Positions 24,394-37,100 of a stretch of DNA of 64,000 nt are shown in pieces. The position numbers and the translations under genes are program-made. The number at the start of each line of letters is the position of its first letter. Position 1 is the first letter of the stretch. This DNA comes from Argentina anserina (Eukaryota > Streptophyta > Magnoliopsida > Rosales > Rosaceae). A model generated the notes under the pieces. It did no database searches. It saw only the letters and a program-made list of their open reading frames with translations, and was not told the DNA's origin. The DNA lies in the NCBI RefSeq assembly GCF_933775445.1, contig NC_065878.1, positions 20,410,395 through 20,474,394 of the forward strand, read 5' to 3'.

Positions 24394-25110
24394 TCAAGCT
24401 TTGTTGAGTTTTGAAGAACAAGTGAGACCTCTCTCAACTGTAAGAAGAGTAGAGATTTGAGGAAGGATTTTTCGTTCTAATAGTGAAATTCCCAATTGAC
24501 ACATATTAATAAACATTTCTGAGTGATTGAGGGTATTGGATTCTTTACGTGATTGATGGGAATTGGCCTTTTCCAGTGCAAAGGTTCCCTTTTTTCTTGA
24601 TTGCTGACCTCAGAGCAACTAGCCTCCGCGGCTGAGACAAAGATTGAGACTTTAATTGTATTTTACCTGCTTATTCGTCAAATAAAGGCCCAGATTTTGG
24701 AAGGTGATTGAGAATTTCATATTCTATCTAGAAAAATGGAATGAACGGTGAATTTGTATGCCAGGGTAACACAGAGAACATTGACATTAAGCACGGAAAA
24801 TGTCCACCAATTCATACTTGCCAAACATTGTTCAAATTGTTGCTGTCTTCCACTGTCATAAAGCTAAGCCAAAGGTGGAATGGAGAAGAAAGGAGACTCA
24901 TGGGTGCAAATGGTGCAATGATGAAAGCCACATCAGGAGTCAGGACTAGAAGCTTAGAACACTCAAGAAATCTATACTCTCTAGACACATCATCATATTC
25001 TTTAAAAAAAAACTACTAAAAATTAGAGTAGAATAGCTACTAAGATAAATTTTTAAGGTTCGAAAATCGCAATAAAATGCAAAGAGGCAAGTAACCTTTT
25101 TCATCTTACC
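24394..25110. other. Spacer beside HMA gene and F-box relic
   Basis: AT-rich DNA holding the HMA gene promoter on its left. Short open frames exist but show no recognisable motif or splice support. Confidence 0.45.
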
Positions 25111-26540
25111 TTGAGAAGCTGGTACTTCCAAGGGGACAACCTCTTCGTTTGCACCCTTCTTCTCCACTGTGATTGCCTCTGGACTTTGACCTGCTACGTT
25201 TCACACAAACTTGAGAAGGAGAAAGAACAGGCATTTGAACTTAACTATCTTCATGTTGGTTCATGTACCTGCGTCACCGCCAGTTTGCTGTGAAACTAAA
25301 GTCCCTACATAAGTAGTTGCATGACTTGCATCAACGAAATACTCCAAATGAGTATTTGTGGAGTTCATAAGTGTCTTCTTCTTTGGATCATAGAGTGCCA
25401 ATACAATTTTATCAAGGTTCATAATAATTTCATATAAACTTCCCCAGTATCTGAAATGCATAAAGGCCTCAAGTCCAAGTCATTGTCTCTAGGCAAAAGC
25501 CGCTAAACCTCCCCTTGGAATACTCATGACTCTTGTCCAAGATTCTTCTACCCCATATTCTTTCATCATTCATATTCTCAAGTTTTTATACAATGGTGTC
25601 ATGTATAATGTGACACTTTGCCATAGTCCCGATACCGGCAGAGAAAAATAAACCGATTGTGAGAATTGTAATGCCGGTAGACCAGAAGAGGATGTGGGAA
25701 TGGCATCTTGAAGTCTCTCCTCCGCCAAATCAAATGACACTAATTTCAAAACTAAATTTTTGAATCACCATTGCTTCCAAGACCAACATGTACCCAATGT
25801 AGAGCTTAGCAAGCACCCCTGCCGTATCAAAATCATTAATGTCTCGACGGATCTTCCAATGGTTCAGAGTTTTGGGAGCAAGAACATCAACTGTGTTGTG
25901 GGAGATACAAGTTGAAAAGTTAAATGTAGAAATGCATCGAACTACCTTGTAATCTTCGGGGGTGGAGTCGTAACCAAAATGCCAAATCCATAAAATGTAG
26001 ATATATTAGTACTACAGAAAAACGTAGCAGCTAGAGGTTTTGGCAACATCTTGGATCTCCGCTACAACTACTAGGATTCCATATGATATTGCTGTCATAG
26101 TCAAATGCTAGACACATCAAGCCATTGTCAAATACTTCTATAGAAGAGTTTGGGATCATTACCGGCCGGATGATCAAGCACTCTGTTGCCTGCAACATTC
26201 AGTATGCTAGAGTAAGGGTGCGTAGTACGTCTATGGACTGGAGAGCATTAATGAGTTGTTATACAAAGATAAATGTCATATTTATCACCTAAGTAAATGA
26301 GGTAATATGAATGCTTGATAAAAACACATTGTAGTGCACATGAATGGTAGAAGAGGAGCTCGTAAATCTTGTTGTTCCTACTGCTCAGATGCATACGAAC
26401 AAAACTAAGACCGGAGATTAAAGCACGCCTTGATGACTTGCAATTGTGCAAACACACCGGAATCCTATTACAGAATTGACTGGTGGCCTTGACAGTACTT
26501 ATGTTATCTATGACATCGTTGTCAATAGAACAGAGTTGTC
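25111..26540 (-). pseudogene. F-box/FBA-domain gene relic
   Basis: Scattered fragments in one order on the minus strand match F-box proteins of the CPR1/FBA type. A degraded F-box end lies around 26380-26460 (SSRRALISGLSFVRMHLS). Next is a fragment near 26080-26140 reading NGLMCLAFDYDSN. The diagnostic GYDSTPEDYKVVRC lies at 25930-25974. Finally NLDKIVLALYDPKKKTLMNS and a TYVGTLVS stretch lie in 25266-25450. The pieces are in different frames with stops between them. Intact members are substrate adaptors of SCF ubiquitin ligases; this copy cannot make one. A short open segment (EKKGANEEVVPLEVPASQ) at the 3' end may be the old C-terminus. Confidence 0.6.
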
Positions 26541-28962
26541 TTAGCTAACCATTGATACCAGATTACCAGAACTGGAACAGGCCATATCTAACACAGCAAA
26601 TCAGCAATATAACGTTCTTTCTTTGTTTTGAAGAGATATATAACCTTCTTTGAACCTTTTGCTTCTCGCTGCGTTGTTGACTTGTTGGTTTTTGACATAC
26701 TTATCTCATCATCTCCTTTGTTTGTCCACCATGAAGTACGTAGTATTGCAAATCTAAAGATTACTCTTATCTTTTGGATCTGAATCATCTGATACTAAAA
26801 CAAAGCTTAACTTGGTTTCATAATTTAGGATAAACAGATCACACCATATAATTTACCTTAGACGCTTCAACCAATTTTAGCTATGAATAATAGAATTGTT
26901 GACCAGAGGACCACAAGATCAACCACGTGTCTTTCCCCAATTTGCGCCTGGCTTTCCTTACAGCTTTTCCTCCAAATTAGTCATAAGGAAAATGTTGGCC
27001 TTCAAAATTTAAGCTTCAAATCTCTTAATTATATGTGTCTAAGTCTAGTCACGTAGACACATCAAATCATTTGTAAATTTATGCACATAGACACATCATA
27101 TCATTTCCAAATTTATGTAATATCATTGTTAAGTAGAAAAACCATCAAATCAGGTGCATGCAATATTGCATATCCCCAAACAGTCATGGATATATTACTT
27201 ATGCATAACGAGGGCCCTAGTTATAAGCTTTAACTGCTTAATTATCGCTCATGCTCATCCATTCATACATAATGAATATGGGGTTATGAGCATGTCTAAT
27301 CCAGGCTATGCAATAAAAAGTTTTCGAAGTGAATTCTCTTATATTGTCAGGGTGGTGAGCCCTAAGTTTTGAGCAAGGAGCTTCGGAAAGCAACATTTGG
27401 GTCTTAGTTCATCAAGAGTCCATCACACTTCTTTTTAATATCCCTACCTTATTCAAATTATCGCACTACGTGGTCGGCACTTGAATTAGATTAAAACCAA
27501 TCAATTCAAGATTTTTATCTACATCTCTTAACTCAGTCCCTACATAGATGATTTGTGACAACAAGCTGCAAATTTAGTTGTTTTGGAAACCACCTAACTG
27601 ACACGGTATTATGAGAATAAGCCGTCTCATATTTGATTCCAAGGCGTTTTGCTAGAGAGTTTGCGCCATAAGATGAGTCTAAACTCTTCTCTTTTTCACT
27701 TACACCTAACAAAGGTATAACCAATATGATTTACATATGTGGTGTTGACATTACCTAACCAATGACCTATCTCTTTGTTAAAACTAGATCCTACGGCTTT
27801 CTAGGAAGCTGTGGCGGCGACATAGGTTGATCATCACCATTAATTCCTACCGGATAGCACTTTCCATGTAAGACAATCTACAATGTTGTAATTTTACTTC
27901 AACAGAGTATGTATGGTTCAACATTAAACTCATTCAATATCGGCATTCTTCGAGATCTCTTAATTGAATTAGTATTTATATTCTGGCGTCCCCTAATGAT
28001 AACCATCATCCAAGAAAACAGATGAGTGAGTATCATTGATCATAGATCAAGTTGTGTCATAACTCGCATTCAACAAGTATTAACGAACCAAGTGATCTCT
28101 TTACACTTTTTTAAGAACCACGGCCTAACTAATGACACCATCACCAATGAAGAGTGACTACATGTCCATTTGTTGAACATCAATCCTTACGGGTATAGTT
28201 GCAGCATTGATATATTTTTCTCAAATATATATTCTTCTAACTTTTTTTTCTTGCAAAAAAACTAAATAAACTCCCGAAAAGAAAAAAATGGTTAAATTTT
28301 TTTTAATGCGTAGTTGTTTTGAATATGTGAATACATATGAATATACACACATATATATAAGAGCTCTATATATAAATCATCTACAATATATATAATTTAC
28401 ACTAAATATATTGTGTAATTCTAACAAAATTCATATTGAAAATCGTATTTTATTTATGAAAATTTGTATTTCCTTGCATAATTACACTAACTAGTAAATT
28501 AAAAAAGTTAAAAGATCTAAATATGAAAATATATTAAGATATTTATTAAATTCATGAGATCCTTGTAACTAAAGTGGTAAGAAAATATTATTAAGTAATC
28601 AAATTTAATTAAGAAAAAAAATTCAAAAAAGTAAAAAATAAATTATAACTATTAAATATATTTGTAAAATAAATAATAATTATTAAATATGAAAGAATTT
28701 AATTATCTTTTTACTTAATAATGATTTGCATAGTTTTAAAAATGTGTGTACGTGACTAGACTTACACGTAGATTAAGGTTTTGGGAGACCCTATAGGCTA
28801 TATCACTACTCTAAGTCATAAAGCCCTTACCAATTGGCAATTGTTTTAATTATTTATTTAGATATAGAAAAAGCTCTCATCTTTGCTTCGTTCTTGAGCT
28901 TCTCTCAACTTCTCCTTCCAGCTGAGACCACTTTAAGCGCAGATTACCAACAGCATTGCACA
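26541..28962. other. Long AT-rich intergenic region
   Basis: About 2.4 kb without a supportable gene. The part from 28200 to 28750 is extremely AT-rich. A 34-bp imperfect tandem duplication lies near 27054. No terminal repeats of a mobile element were recognised. Confidence 0.45.
27054..27121. repeat. 34-bp imperfect tandem duplication
   Basis: TAGACACATCAAATCATTTG recurs 34 bases later as TAGACACATCATATCATTTC, followed by a shared AAATTTATG, forming two adjacent copies. Confidence 0.6.
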
Positions 28963-30862
28963 ATGGGAAATGCCCTGAGGCTTCTTTACGGTCATTGCTG
29001 CAAGCCCACCACCACAGACTCCGATTCACTCGGTCCTCACGGCGTTACTGCCGCCACTGTCGGCGTTTCGGCTCTTGCCCACGATATCTTAAACTTCGCG
29101 AACACCGCCCAGGTACTTGTCCCAAACAGTTCGGTTTTACAAGTTTAACATTACTTAGACTTTCTGTCTCTGGGTTTTTGTTATTGTTGATCCCAATTAT
29201 GTAAAGTAGACTTTTTTTAATTTAAGATTTTTTTTTCTAATTGTGTTTAAGGTCCCAGAAGGACTGAATCAGCATGTGGCTTCATCCAAGAAAGCTCAAG
29301 CAAACTGGTAAGTGATGATAAGAAAGCTAATCTATCTCATTGGTTTAGAAATGAGTGAAATGAAGGTTGTTAAAGATTTGATCTTTTATGTGTCTGAATT
29401 TGGAAATGTGTGAAGGTATAGAAAACTAGTGGAGAGCTGGAGGGAGGCGAGACCAGCGCCGAGAACAGCTGAAGAAGCAGCTAGGCTTGTTATTAAAACC
29501 CTCAGGAATCACCAAAAGGCTGATGTTGAGGTACATTTTAGAAGTATTGCTGCTATAATGTATGATGCTAATTAGTATGATGGAATGTGGTGGCATGTTA
29601 ATGCTATTGTGATTTGTAAATGGTGTATGTGTAGGGATTATTGGCTTTCTATGGTCTCCCACTTCCCCATGCTCTGGTAAAACTTTCGGCTGAGGTCCCG
29701 AATTCATTGCCTCAAGGAGTTCAGTATGAATTCCAGACATTGCCGGTAATAGAAATAGTATTGGTAATTAATTTTATTGCTACTCTTTTTTGCGAGGCCA
29801 AGTTTAATTAGTTTTGATGGGTGAATCTTTTTGATGAAACCACAGGTTGATGCAAAAGCCGTTGCAGATGGCGATACAGTGACAGTCTATGTGAGTACAG
29901 CAGATCCTAGGGAGTCATCTTGTGTTCCGACTGAGGTACAAGTGGCAACCATCCAAAGAGAAAAGGCACGCGAGAAGAGGAATTATGCCAAGGCAGATGA
30001 ACTACACAAAAAGATGAATGACGCTGGATACCGGTTGGATTTTCATAAAGCTTTTTAACATGGGATTCAGAATAGTACGGAAGGGTCTCTAACCTTCTTT
30101 TCACTCTCCATTCAGGGTACTACAGTTTCAAAATGAGGACGTCCTTGCGCGAAAGTATAGGATTCGACTGAGGTAAGAATATCAGCTTATAGGATTTCAA
30201 ATAGGTGGAGCTTTTTCATATAGTTAAAGTTAACTGATTCTAGAGAAAACAGGGGTATAGATGCACCAGAGAGTAAGATGCCTTACGGAAAAGAAGCCAG
30301 AGATGAGCTTGTTAAGCTTCTTCAGGGCAAGTGTTTGAGGGTCCTTGTCTATGGGACAGATCGTTATGGCCGTTATGTATGTGACATATACAGCAATGGC
30401 ATATTTGCACAGGTACTATTGCTACCGAAGAGGAATTCAATTCTATTATCTGTTATCAGCAGGTCACTGATCTTTCTCTTTTCTACTCAACTAGGAAGTA
30501 ATGCTGAAGAAGGGGTGTGCATGGCATTACACAGCCTATGATCAACGCCCTGAACTCGCAAAAGTGAGTATTGTCATATTACTAGTTCTGCATTCAGTAT
30601 AATAGCATTAACCCACCTTACATCATGATAAAATTGGGAAGTAATCCAGAATCTAATAGTATGTTATGTTTAAAATTGAAAGAAAAGAACTTCAAGAACC
30701 ATACTCTCCAAGTGCTGTGTGTTACTTATTTCAAGTAAAAACTAATTATCTCTATCTATCAAAACATACCAGTGGGAAAGAGAAGCTCAAATGAAGCGAG
30801 TTGGATTATGGGCTTCATCAAACCCGGAGAAGCCATGGGAATGGAGAAAAGATAGACGTTAG
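28963..30862 (+). CDS. CAN-type Ca2+-dependent staphylococcal-like nuclease
   Basis: Nine exons: 28963-29112, 29252-29307, 29416-29530, 29635-29745, 29846-30033, 30116-30172, 30253-30412, 30495-30563, 30773-30862. They encode 331 residues, close to Arabidopsis CAN1/CAN2. The N-terminus [13 protein letters not shown] carries Gly2 for myristoylation and Cys12/Cys13 for palmitoylation, matching the known plasma-membrane anchoring of CANs. The SNase fold starts near residue 145. It has the Asp pair in VADGDTV (~152-154), then [10 protein letters not shown] (~224-233), the Glu of PYGKEA, and the Arg of [11 protein letters not shown], equivalent to catalytic D21, R35, E43 and R87 of staphylococcal nuclease. 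An insertion of about 50 residues rich in Lys/Glu splits the fold, as usual in CANs. The family cleaves DNA and RNA with Ca2+ and is linked to programmed cell death. The gene appears intact. Confidence 0.93.
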
Positions 30863-31733
30863 GCAGATGATCAATTATTGACAATGTAACTTATCCAGAC
30901 TATGTCTGAAGTTATCGATGGAAAGTCTGTTTAGGGTGAGGAAGTATATTTCATTATTTTGTACCATATGCAATTGTTGTAAGAGTAATATCCATTTGCG
31001 ATTCTCCAAAAGGTGTACAATGTAACAGACAATGAATTGTATCTAGAGTGAATTGTATTTATATATCATTCCCGCTTGTCTGATAGTTTTAGTAGAATGT
31101 GCTGCACTGCAGTTCACATCATTTTCTTCGCAATACTTGGTACTACAGAAGAATACTGATGGCTTCATTTTCATTGCAAATTTAGTACTACAGAGCAATA
31201 CGGATGGCTTACATTCTGATAAAGGTTCATAACCCTTTGGTTATCACTTATCAGAACCAACAGGTTCAGAACATTAAGGACTTTTTCATTATTATTATTT
31301 TTTTAAACTAAAGGGTTGTTACTGTTACTTCCGCACACAAAATGTGAGGACTATGTGACAATTCTTTAGCCAAAATCGAAAGTTATTATTATCTCACCAA
31401 TATCCTCTTAAGGTATAACCAAAATTGTAGTTTTAAATGCATACATTCTTGATCACTTATTCCGGTAACAAAAGATCAAAACAGTCTCATGAACGCTCAG
31501 GGTGATTACTTGCTACCAAAACATCTTAGTTAACAGGTAATAGTCTACTAGAAATATATACACACACGTGTCACTAGAAATATATTTTAAGTTCAGGTCC
31601 CATAAGATCATCTTTCATGCGGATCCCATTTTACACAAATTTTTCATGATCATTAACATAGCAGTGATCTCCTAAGAAAGTACATTTTTCATGATTTAAG
31701 CTAATAGTTGAAGCATATTGAAAGGGGCCAATA
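30863..31733. other. CAN 3' flank
   Basis: CAN 3' UTR and AT-rich spacer. An imperfect direct repeat of ~28 bp occurs at 31137-31164 and 31182-31210. No gene is seen. Confidence 0.5.
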
Positions 31734-31850
31734 GGTTGAGGTGGATGCAAAAGCAGTTTGCAGGTAGCAATACAGTGACCATCATATTAGTAATCATTTG
31801 CTCATAACAGATCCCAAAGAGTCATCCTCTGTGTTCCAAGAAGGTACAGA
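31734..31850 (+). pseudogene. Fragment of a duplicated CAN exon 5
   Basis: The text GGATGCAAAAGCAGTTTGCA, then AATACAGTGACCATC and AGATCCCAAAGAGTCATCCT, parallels CAN exon 5 (29846-29945) with substitutions and an inserted stretch. The order is conserved but the frame is not. It is the remnant of a tandem duplication or of a rearranged exon copy. Confidence 0.7.
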
Positions 31851-32590
31851 CAGGAAATTTCTGCTGGCAAATGACACACTTACTGAAATTTATGGACATT
31901 CTTTTCATCTGCAAGTAATCATAACATGATTTAAGCAGGCTGACAGCTCTTTATGCTTTGGTACATGGAGGTAAACCAACACTGTACAACCTAGATAATG
32001 CACTTTTTTGGGTGACCAAAACAGTCCTTTGTCAACAGTAAAGTTCATCCGGAGCAGATATCCAGTGATCTCAAAACCAATATTACATTATTTTACCTGA
32101 TATGATCTGTGATTTATTTGAATAGCAGAACGATCTGCACTGCTCTGCTCTGCTTTGCTGTCGAGTTTTATTCTAATAAGAATTGTTAATGACAAATCTA
32201 CTACACATGCAGATATATTTACAAATTCCTTTCATTTAATATCTCTAGCAGCTAAAATCTAAGGACCAGAATATGATATCCCTACACAAAGGCTTCATGT
32301 TAGCCCACTACTAAGTTCTTGTACAGCTATAATAAAAGTGCAACACTCAATTTGACATTATAGAATCAGAACTTATTCACTTGCGTGTTGCATTATATGC
32401 ATAATTTCAGATAACCAAAAAAAAAAACTTGCTTATGCAAAGTAAGGGTAGAAATCAATTCTTTTATTGGTGAGTTATGCGAGATACACATCAAAATCAA
32501 ACCACAATGCTTCTTCAAAGACAGTAGGAACGAAAGAAAATCAACCCAACCTCTATAAGTAAACATTCCAAAATGAAAGTGCATCTGCTT
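31851..32590. other. Spacer between CAN relic and Sel1-repeat gene
   Basis: AT-rich; holds the 3' UTR of the minus-strand Sel1-repeat gene at its right. I found no other recognisable CAN exon here. Confidence 0.45.
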
Positions 32591-34028
32591 TTACTTTGCG
32601 ACATCTTCCAATTCATCCGAGTCAGAATCACTTGCGTGGTAACCTAACAATCGCCAAAAAAAGTTCAATTAGAACATGCCACACACCAATGATATAATCA
32701 GAGATTTGTTAAATAGCGACAAGCGTAGCCCGTGGACCAACTGTACCGATACTGTCTCAACTTAGCCACCTCACAGGTGTTGGGTTTTAAACTCAAAATG
32801 CCTCGGTACAATTGGTTATTATCCACCCACTTATAAGTTTTATTTTCTTTGTCACTTCTTAGATGTTGGATCTTTCCTCTCCAACACACCCCCTCACGTG
32901 CAACCTAATTTTTAGGTCTGCACGTGACAGATTAACATCCCACATACTGGAATGAAATAAACTAAGGTCCAGTAACCAACGACACTTAGTGGTCATCCAA
33001 TCGGAAATCTTCCGATGACATGACAAAGTGGCACCCAATTCGGGCCCACGAAAGATTGGAGGCGCGACTGGAGAGGGACCCGCTCTGATACCATGTTAAA
33101 CAGCGACAAGCGTGGCCCGTGGACCAACTGTACCGATACTGTCCCAACTTAGCCACCTCACATGTGTTGGGTTTTAAACACAAAAGGCCTCGGTACAATT
33201 GGTTATTACCCACCCACTTATAAGTTTTATTTTCTTTGTCACTTCTTAGATGTGAGAGATCTCTCCTCTCCAACAAGATTTCGAGATAGAGTTTACCTGG
33301 TTGCTTCTCGCTTACTTTCCAAGCCGCTCTTCGACTTCTTGAAGCTCTACTGATCCAAGCATGTCCCTACGAAACAAAATAAACCACTACCATCATTCAG
33401 AATGCACAGCTCACAATTTCAGAACAAGCAAAGATGACATCCTAAACACAATAGCTCACGGTCTCATTGCTCACAAAGAATAAAAAAGGCTAAAACTATC
33501 AAATGCTTCATTGAACTGAACCACACACTTTTAGACTCACATTTTCTAAACTAATATATCATAATCAATAAGCACTCAACTTCCTATATGAAAATAACAA
33601 AAGAACTGAGCTAAAACCAAACAGGCCCCATAAACAAAATGAAGAAAAGAAATGAACTTGAAGCTAAACCAAATTCAAAAATGGACCTTTTCAGGGTTTT
33701 TCTGAACACCATATCCACTGTGATACATCTGCCCCACCAACACCTGCATTGCGGTGTCGCCGCCCTTGGCCTCCTTAAGCGTGTCCTGAAACCACCGCTT
33801 GGCGCAGTCCGAGACGACCCGGGCCAGCGGGACCCGGCCCTGATCTTCGGAGCTCTCCATCTTCAGACTGGCCCGTTCCGGGTCGACCCGAAGACTGTTA
33901 CCCGTTTTCGCGGTCTGCGGCGGCGAAACCCAGCGCTGGGTGGGGCGTTTGGGGCGGGAGAATTTGTCGGAGGCGATGATTCGGGTCAACTCTTGGAGCC
34001 GGGTCGAGGAAGGTAGGGACTTTCCCAT
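32591..34028 (-). CDS. Small Sel1-repeat protein
   Basis: Three minus-strand exons: 33687-34028, 33297-33366 and 32591-32643, giving 154 residues with all junctions in phase. The N-terminal ~75 residues are basic and low-complexity (MGKSLPSSTRLQELTRIIAS). A Sel1-like/TPR-related repeat lies around residues 80-125: AMQVLVGQMYHSGYGVQKN followed by PEKGHAWISRASRSRRAAWK. The tail is acidic (SDSDSDELEDVAK). Sel1 repeats are helical protein-interaction units. With only one clear repeat no specific role can be named. Intron 2 contains a complete TRIM retroelement whose edge is about 20 bp from the exon-2 donor site. The donor (GGTAAAC) and acceptor (GTTAG) remain intact. The start ATG is at 34026-34028. 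Confidence 0.82.
32708..33275 (-). mobile_element. TRIM retroelement (complete, 568 bp) in an intron
   Basis: Two long terminal repeats, 32708-32886 and 33094-33275, each run TGTT...AACA and differ at about ten positions plus a small indel. On the minus strand the 5' LTR is followed directly by TGGTATCAGAGC (33082-33093), the initiator-tRNA-Met primer-binding site. A G-rich polypurine tract (GTGAGGGGGTG) precedes the 3' LTR at 32885-32896. A perfect 5-bp target duplication AGATT flanks it at 32703-32707 and 33276-33280. The internal part is only about 200 bp and non-coding, so it needed enzymes from another element. I see no 5S-rRNA-like domain, so it is not obviously Cassandra. Confidence 0.9.
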
Positions 34029-34183
34029 TTTAAAAGTTGGAATCTTTTTTGGATTGGATTTGTTATCTGGTTTTCATAGATTTTAGAGGCTGCGTTTCTG
34101 GGATCTTCATGTTCTTAAACCACCTTCATTCTTTTTTCATTTTTTTTTGGGGGGGTTTGGTGAGCTGTTTGGATTGGAGAGAC

Positions 34184-34199
34184 TATATAATGACACGTG
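34184..34199 (-). promoter_or_regulatory. TATA-like box and G-box upstream of Sel1-repeat gene
   Basis: A CACGTG G-box (34194-34199) stands next to a TATATAA stretch (34184-34190), about 155 bases upstream of the minus-strand start codon. G-boxes bind bZIP/bHLH factors, so light or ABA input is possible but not shown. Confidence 0.4.
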
Positions 34200-37100
34200 C
34201 GAAGCTCGTGCGTATGATGTTGGTCTCTCTCTTTTTGCTGGGCCTGGTTTAAAGGCCTGGTTCTATTGAAAGCTAAACCCACTTTTCTTTGTTAACCCAA
34301 ACAGATGTGTTTAACAAGAGTCTCATTTTTATTGCATAAACCACCAAAAATGGTGTTGTACGAACTAGGAGGATTGTGTCTTGGTTTATTTATCACAGCA
34401 ATCGGGCTTGGAATTAGTTTTTGGGGAAATAGTTGCTTTAATCGAACGAGCATTATGTAATCTTTGTAAAATTTGTGCTATTATGGAATAGTCTCCGCAG
34501 AAATGTAGATGACGCTCTGTTTTTATCCATCAGCCACTTCTTAACCGTGGGAATAATATTCCTTCTCTTTAAGGTGCTAAGTCAAATTTCTTATCTAACT
34601 GTGCCTTTCGTAGAAGGCTGAGTTTTAAGCTTGAATATTTCTCCGTATTAGTTTCTTTCGTCATTAGAAGAGAAAATATGCTTAACTTAAGCCATAATTA
34701 ACAGCTCTCGTATACCGAAATGTGGACAAAATCAAAGCTATTTAGAAGTTCCTTTGTCGTCCTAAAGCATAATTGGACCTTAACTTGCACAAAGCCGAAT
34801 CAAGGTCGTCACACGCATTAACTTAATTAACGACTTTTTGGTACATGCTGTGCTGCTTGTTATAATCTACATACGGAAGATACATAATTATATATTAGCA
34901 ACTAGTGGACTGGTAGAGTGGAACTTCAGAAACCCAGATTTTTTTTTTGGTTGATTCAGAAACCCAGATATACTACCTGAAAATCAGATATATGCACCGA
35001 AGTTAAATGCACGCGATACGTAACGTGTTGATTTGTACGGTGTTATCTACTAATTAACATGTTGATTGATACGTAACGTGCTTCTGCTAACTCCACGTAA
35101 GATGCATGTAAGAATTAGGGCATCGTGTAATTTGATATAGAATAAAGAAGAATATCTCCACAGCGAAAGGTCTGTTGTTATCGATATGCAAAGAGGTAGA
35201 AGGCTGCACGATAATGATTAAGCTAGAAACTTGCAACAACTGGTTAATTTCTCATTACAATACTCATGAGATTATGAGCAATGAAATGATTGAAAATAGT
35301 AAACATGTGGAAACTTTGATTAAGAAAATAATGATCGTGATATCCACGATCCAAGATATATAAGACTAATCACTAACAAAATTTGAAGTAGACATATATA
35401 GATATACTTTATCATGGTTTTTTCATGCGATAGATTTTTATCAGATATTAACAAACGAATTTCTACTGATGAGATGAGGTTTCAACTCTAATCAGTTTAA
35501 ACTAACCTATCAATCAATTTCATAATCGATTGGTCACTGAACATCTATAAATTGTTGACGAACTGAAGTAGTCTTTATGTAATAGGAGCATAGATTATCA
35601 GCACACCCCTAACACTATCAATATCTCTTTCTCTTTTGAATTAATTCCAGCGCATCTCGATCATATCAGTGTCAGTCGACTATTCTCCACGCATGAACTG
35701 CAAATAGCTAGCTAGTGCAAAGTATTCTTAAACCACTAGGAAATATTGGGGAATCCATAATAGCTTAGATGAGTTTCCCTTGGGTATGTATGGGGCCATG
35801 GACCATCTCTGTCGGTGCAATTGAGAAAGAGTTTGCTTTTCAAAATTTATCGAATTTCTTTCTATATTGCTGAGAATTATATGTACAATATATACGTATA
35901 ATTCAAGGAATCTGTTGAAGATTTTATTCCAATATTCAAAAATCCAGATCCTCATTCAAGTGTTTGATGCCTAAAAGGCTCGGAACGAGGTGCGAATCCA
36001 CCTTACGGCCACTCACTAGGAATATAGGTATATTGGATCTGTTCAATTTACAAAGTTCTTCAAAACCTTAGTTAGTCCCATGCAAATAGGGTAACATGCT
36101 CTAGAACTAAACCTGATAACCATTTCAGCGTATATAAACTTCTTTTTTTCCAATTTGTTTTCAAGAGATAAATAGCTAATTAGCTTTACTCGTTTTATAA
36201 TTTTATCAGTAACTTGGTAATTTAGGATTTCTCACCCATGACCCATTCGTACCTCACAATAATAAAATGAATGGGACAATGACAGGATAAACGTACAACA
36301 TGCATACAGATTTTCTTTAAACATTATCGTATTAAAAATGCATCATTTTCTACTAGATAATTTATGAGTTTTCAAGTAAACTATCCGATCACTTCCGTAA
36401 TGGATCACTAAACACACAATTCAAATAGCCGAATAGACGGAATAATCTTATCGAGTTGGAAATTAGGTTATTAAATATTGCATGGCTAGCTAGCTCTTGC
36501 AAGAGGCTTGGATGCATGACCATGACCATCACCACCTACTAATCTTTAAACTATCCAAACGTTGCTGATCCGATCGAATGTCTCCAATATGGTGCATGAA
36601 AGTATATGCTTGGCTTTTTTTAAGGCATCAAACAATATTCATCAACGTGGTCGATAGAGTTCGAGGTCGGTGACAATATGAGATGTGATAAACGAATTTC
36701 TTAATCCATTTGAGTTGGGTTATATATCATTCCGAAACAGAACAACAAACATTATTAGGCTCCCGGGACCCGATTGCCCGATTATAAGCAATCGGGCGAA
36801 CATGAGGTGATGAGAACCCACCAATTAGGGCATGATGAACACGTTTTTGCATGTGGTCCGACATGATCAGATTGAACGATCTCATGTGTTTCATTGTCCC
36901 TGCATGCCATCCAAGTTTCCCTCGAACAATCCCAGACCTCTGGAAATTGAACCATAATTTATCTGCTCGTTCATTTTTTTATCATGATCGTCAAGTAGTC
37001 AAAATTACCACTTGAGAAAATGAGTGCCAGACTGACAGTCTTGACTGTTGACTGTTAAGTTGCATTTTATGATAGCCAGAGCTCTTTCTGGGGAATTCAA

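Noticed and set aside
27154..27372. 72-residue open frame in the AT-rich spacer
   Set aside because: No motif, no splice support, no conserved composition.
32708..33275. Cassandra identity for the TRIM
   Set aside because: No 5S-rRNA-like A/C-box domain could be recognised in the LTRs.
35940..36010. tRNA-like T-arm text (GGTGCGAATCCACC)
   Set aside because: No matching acceptor, D or anticodon arms around it.
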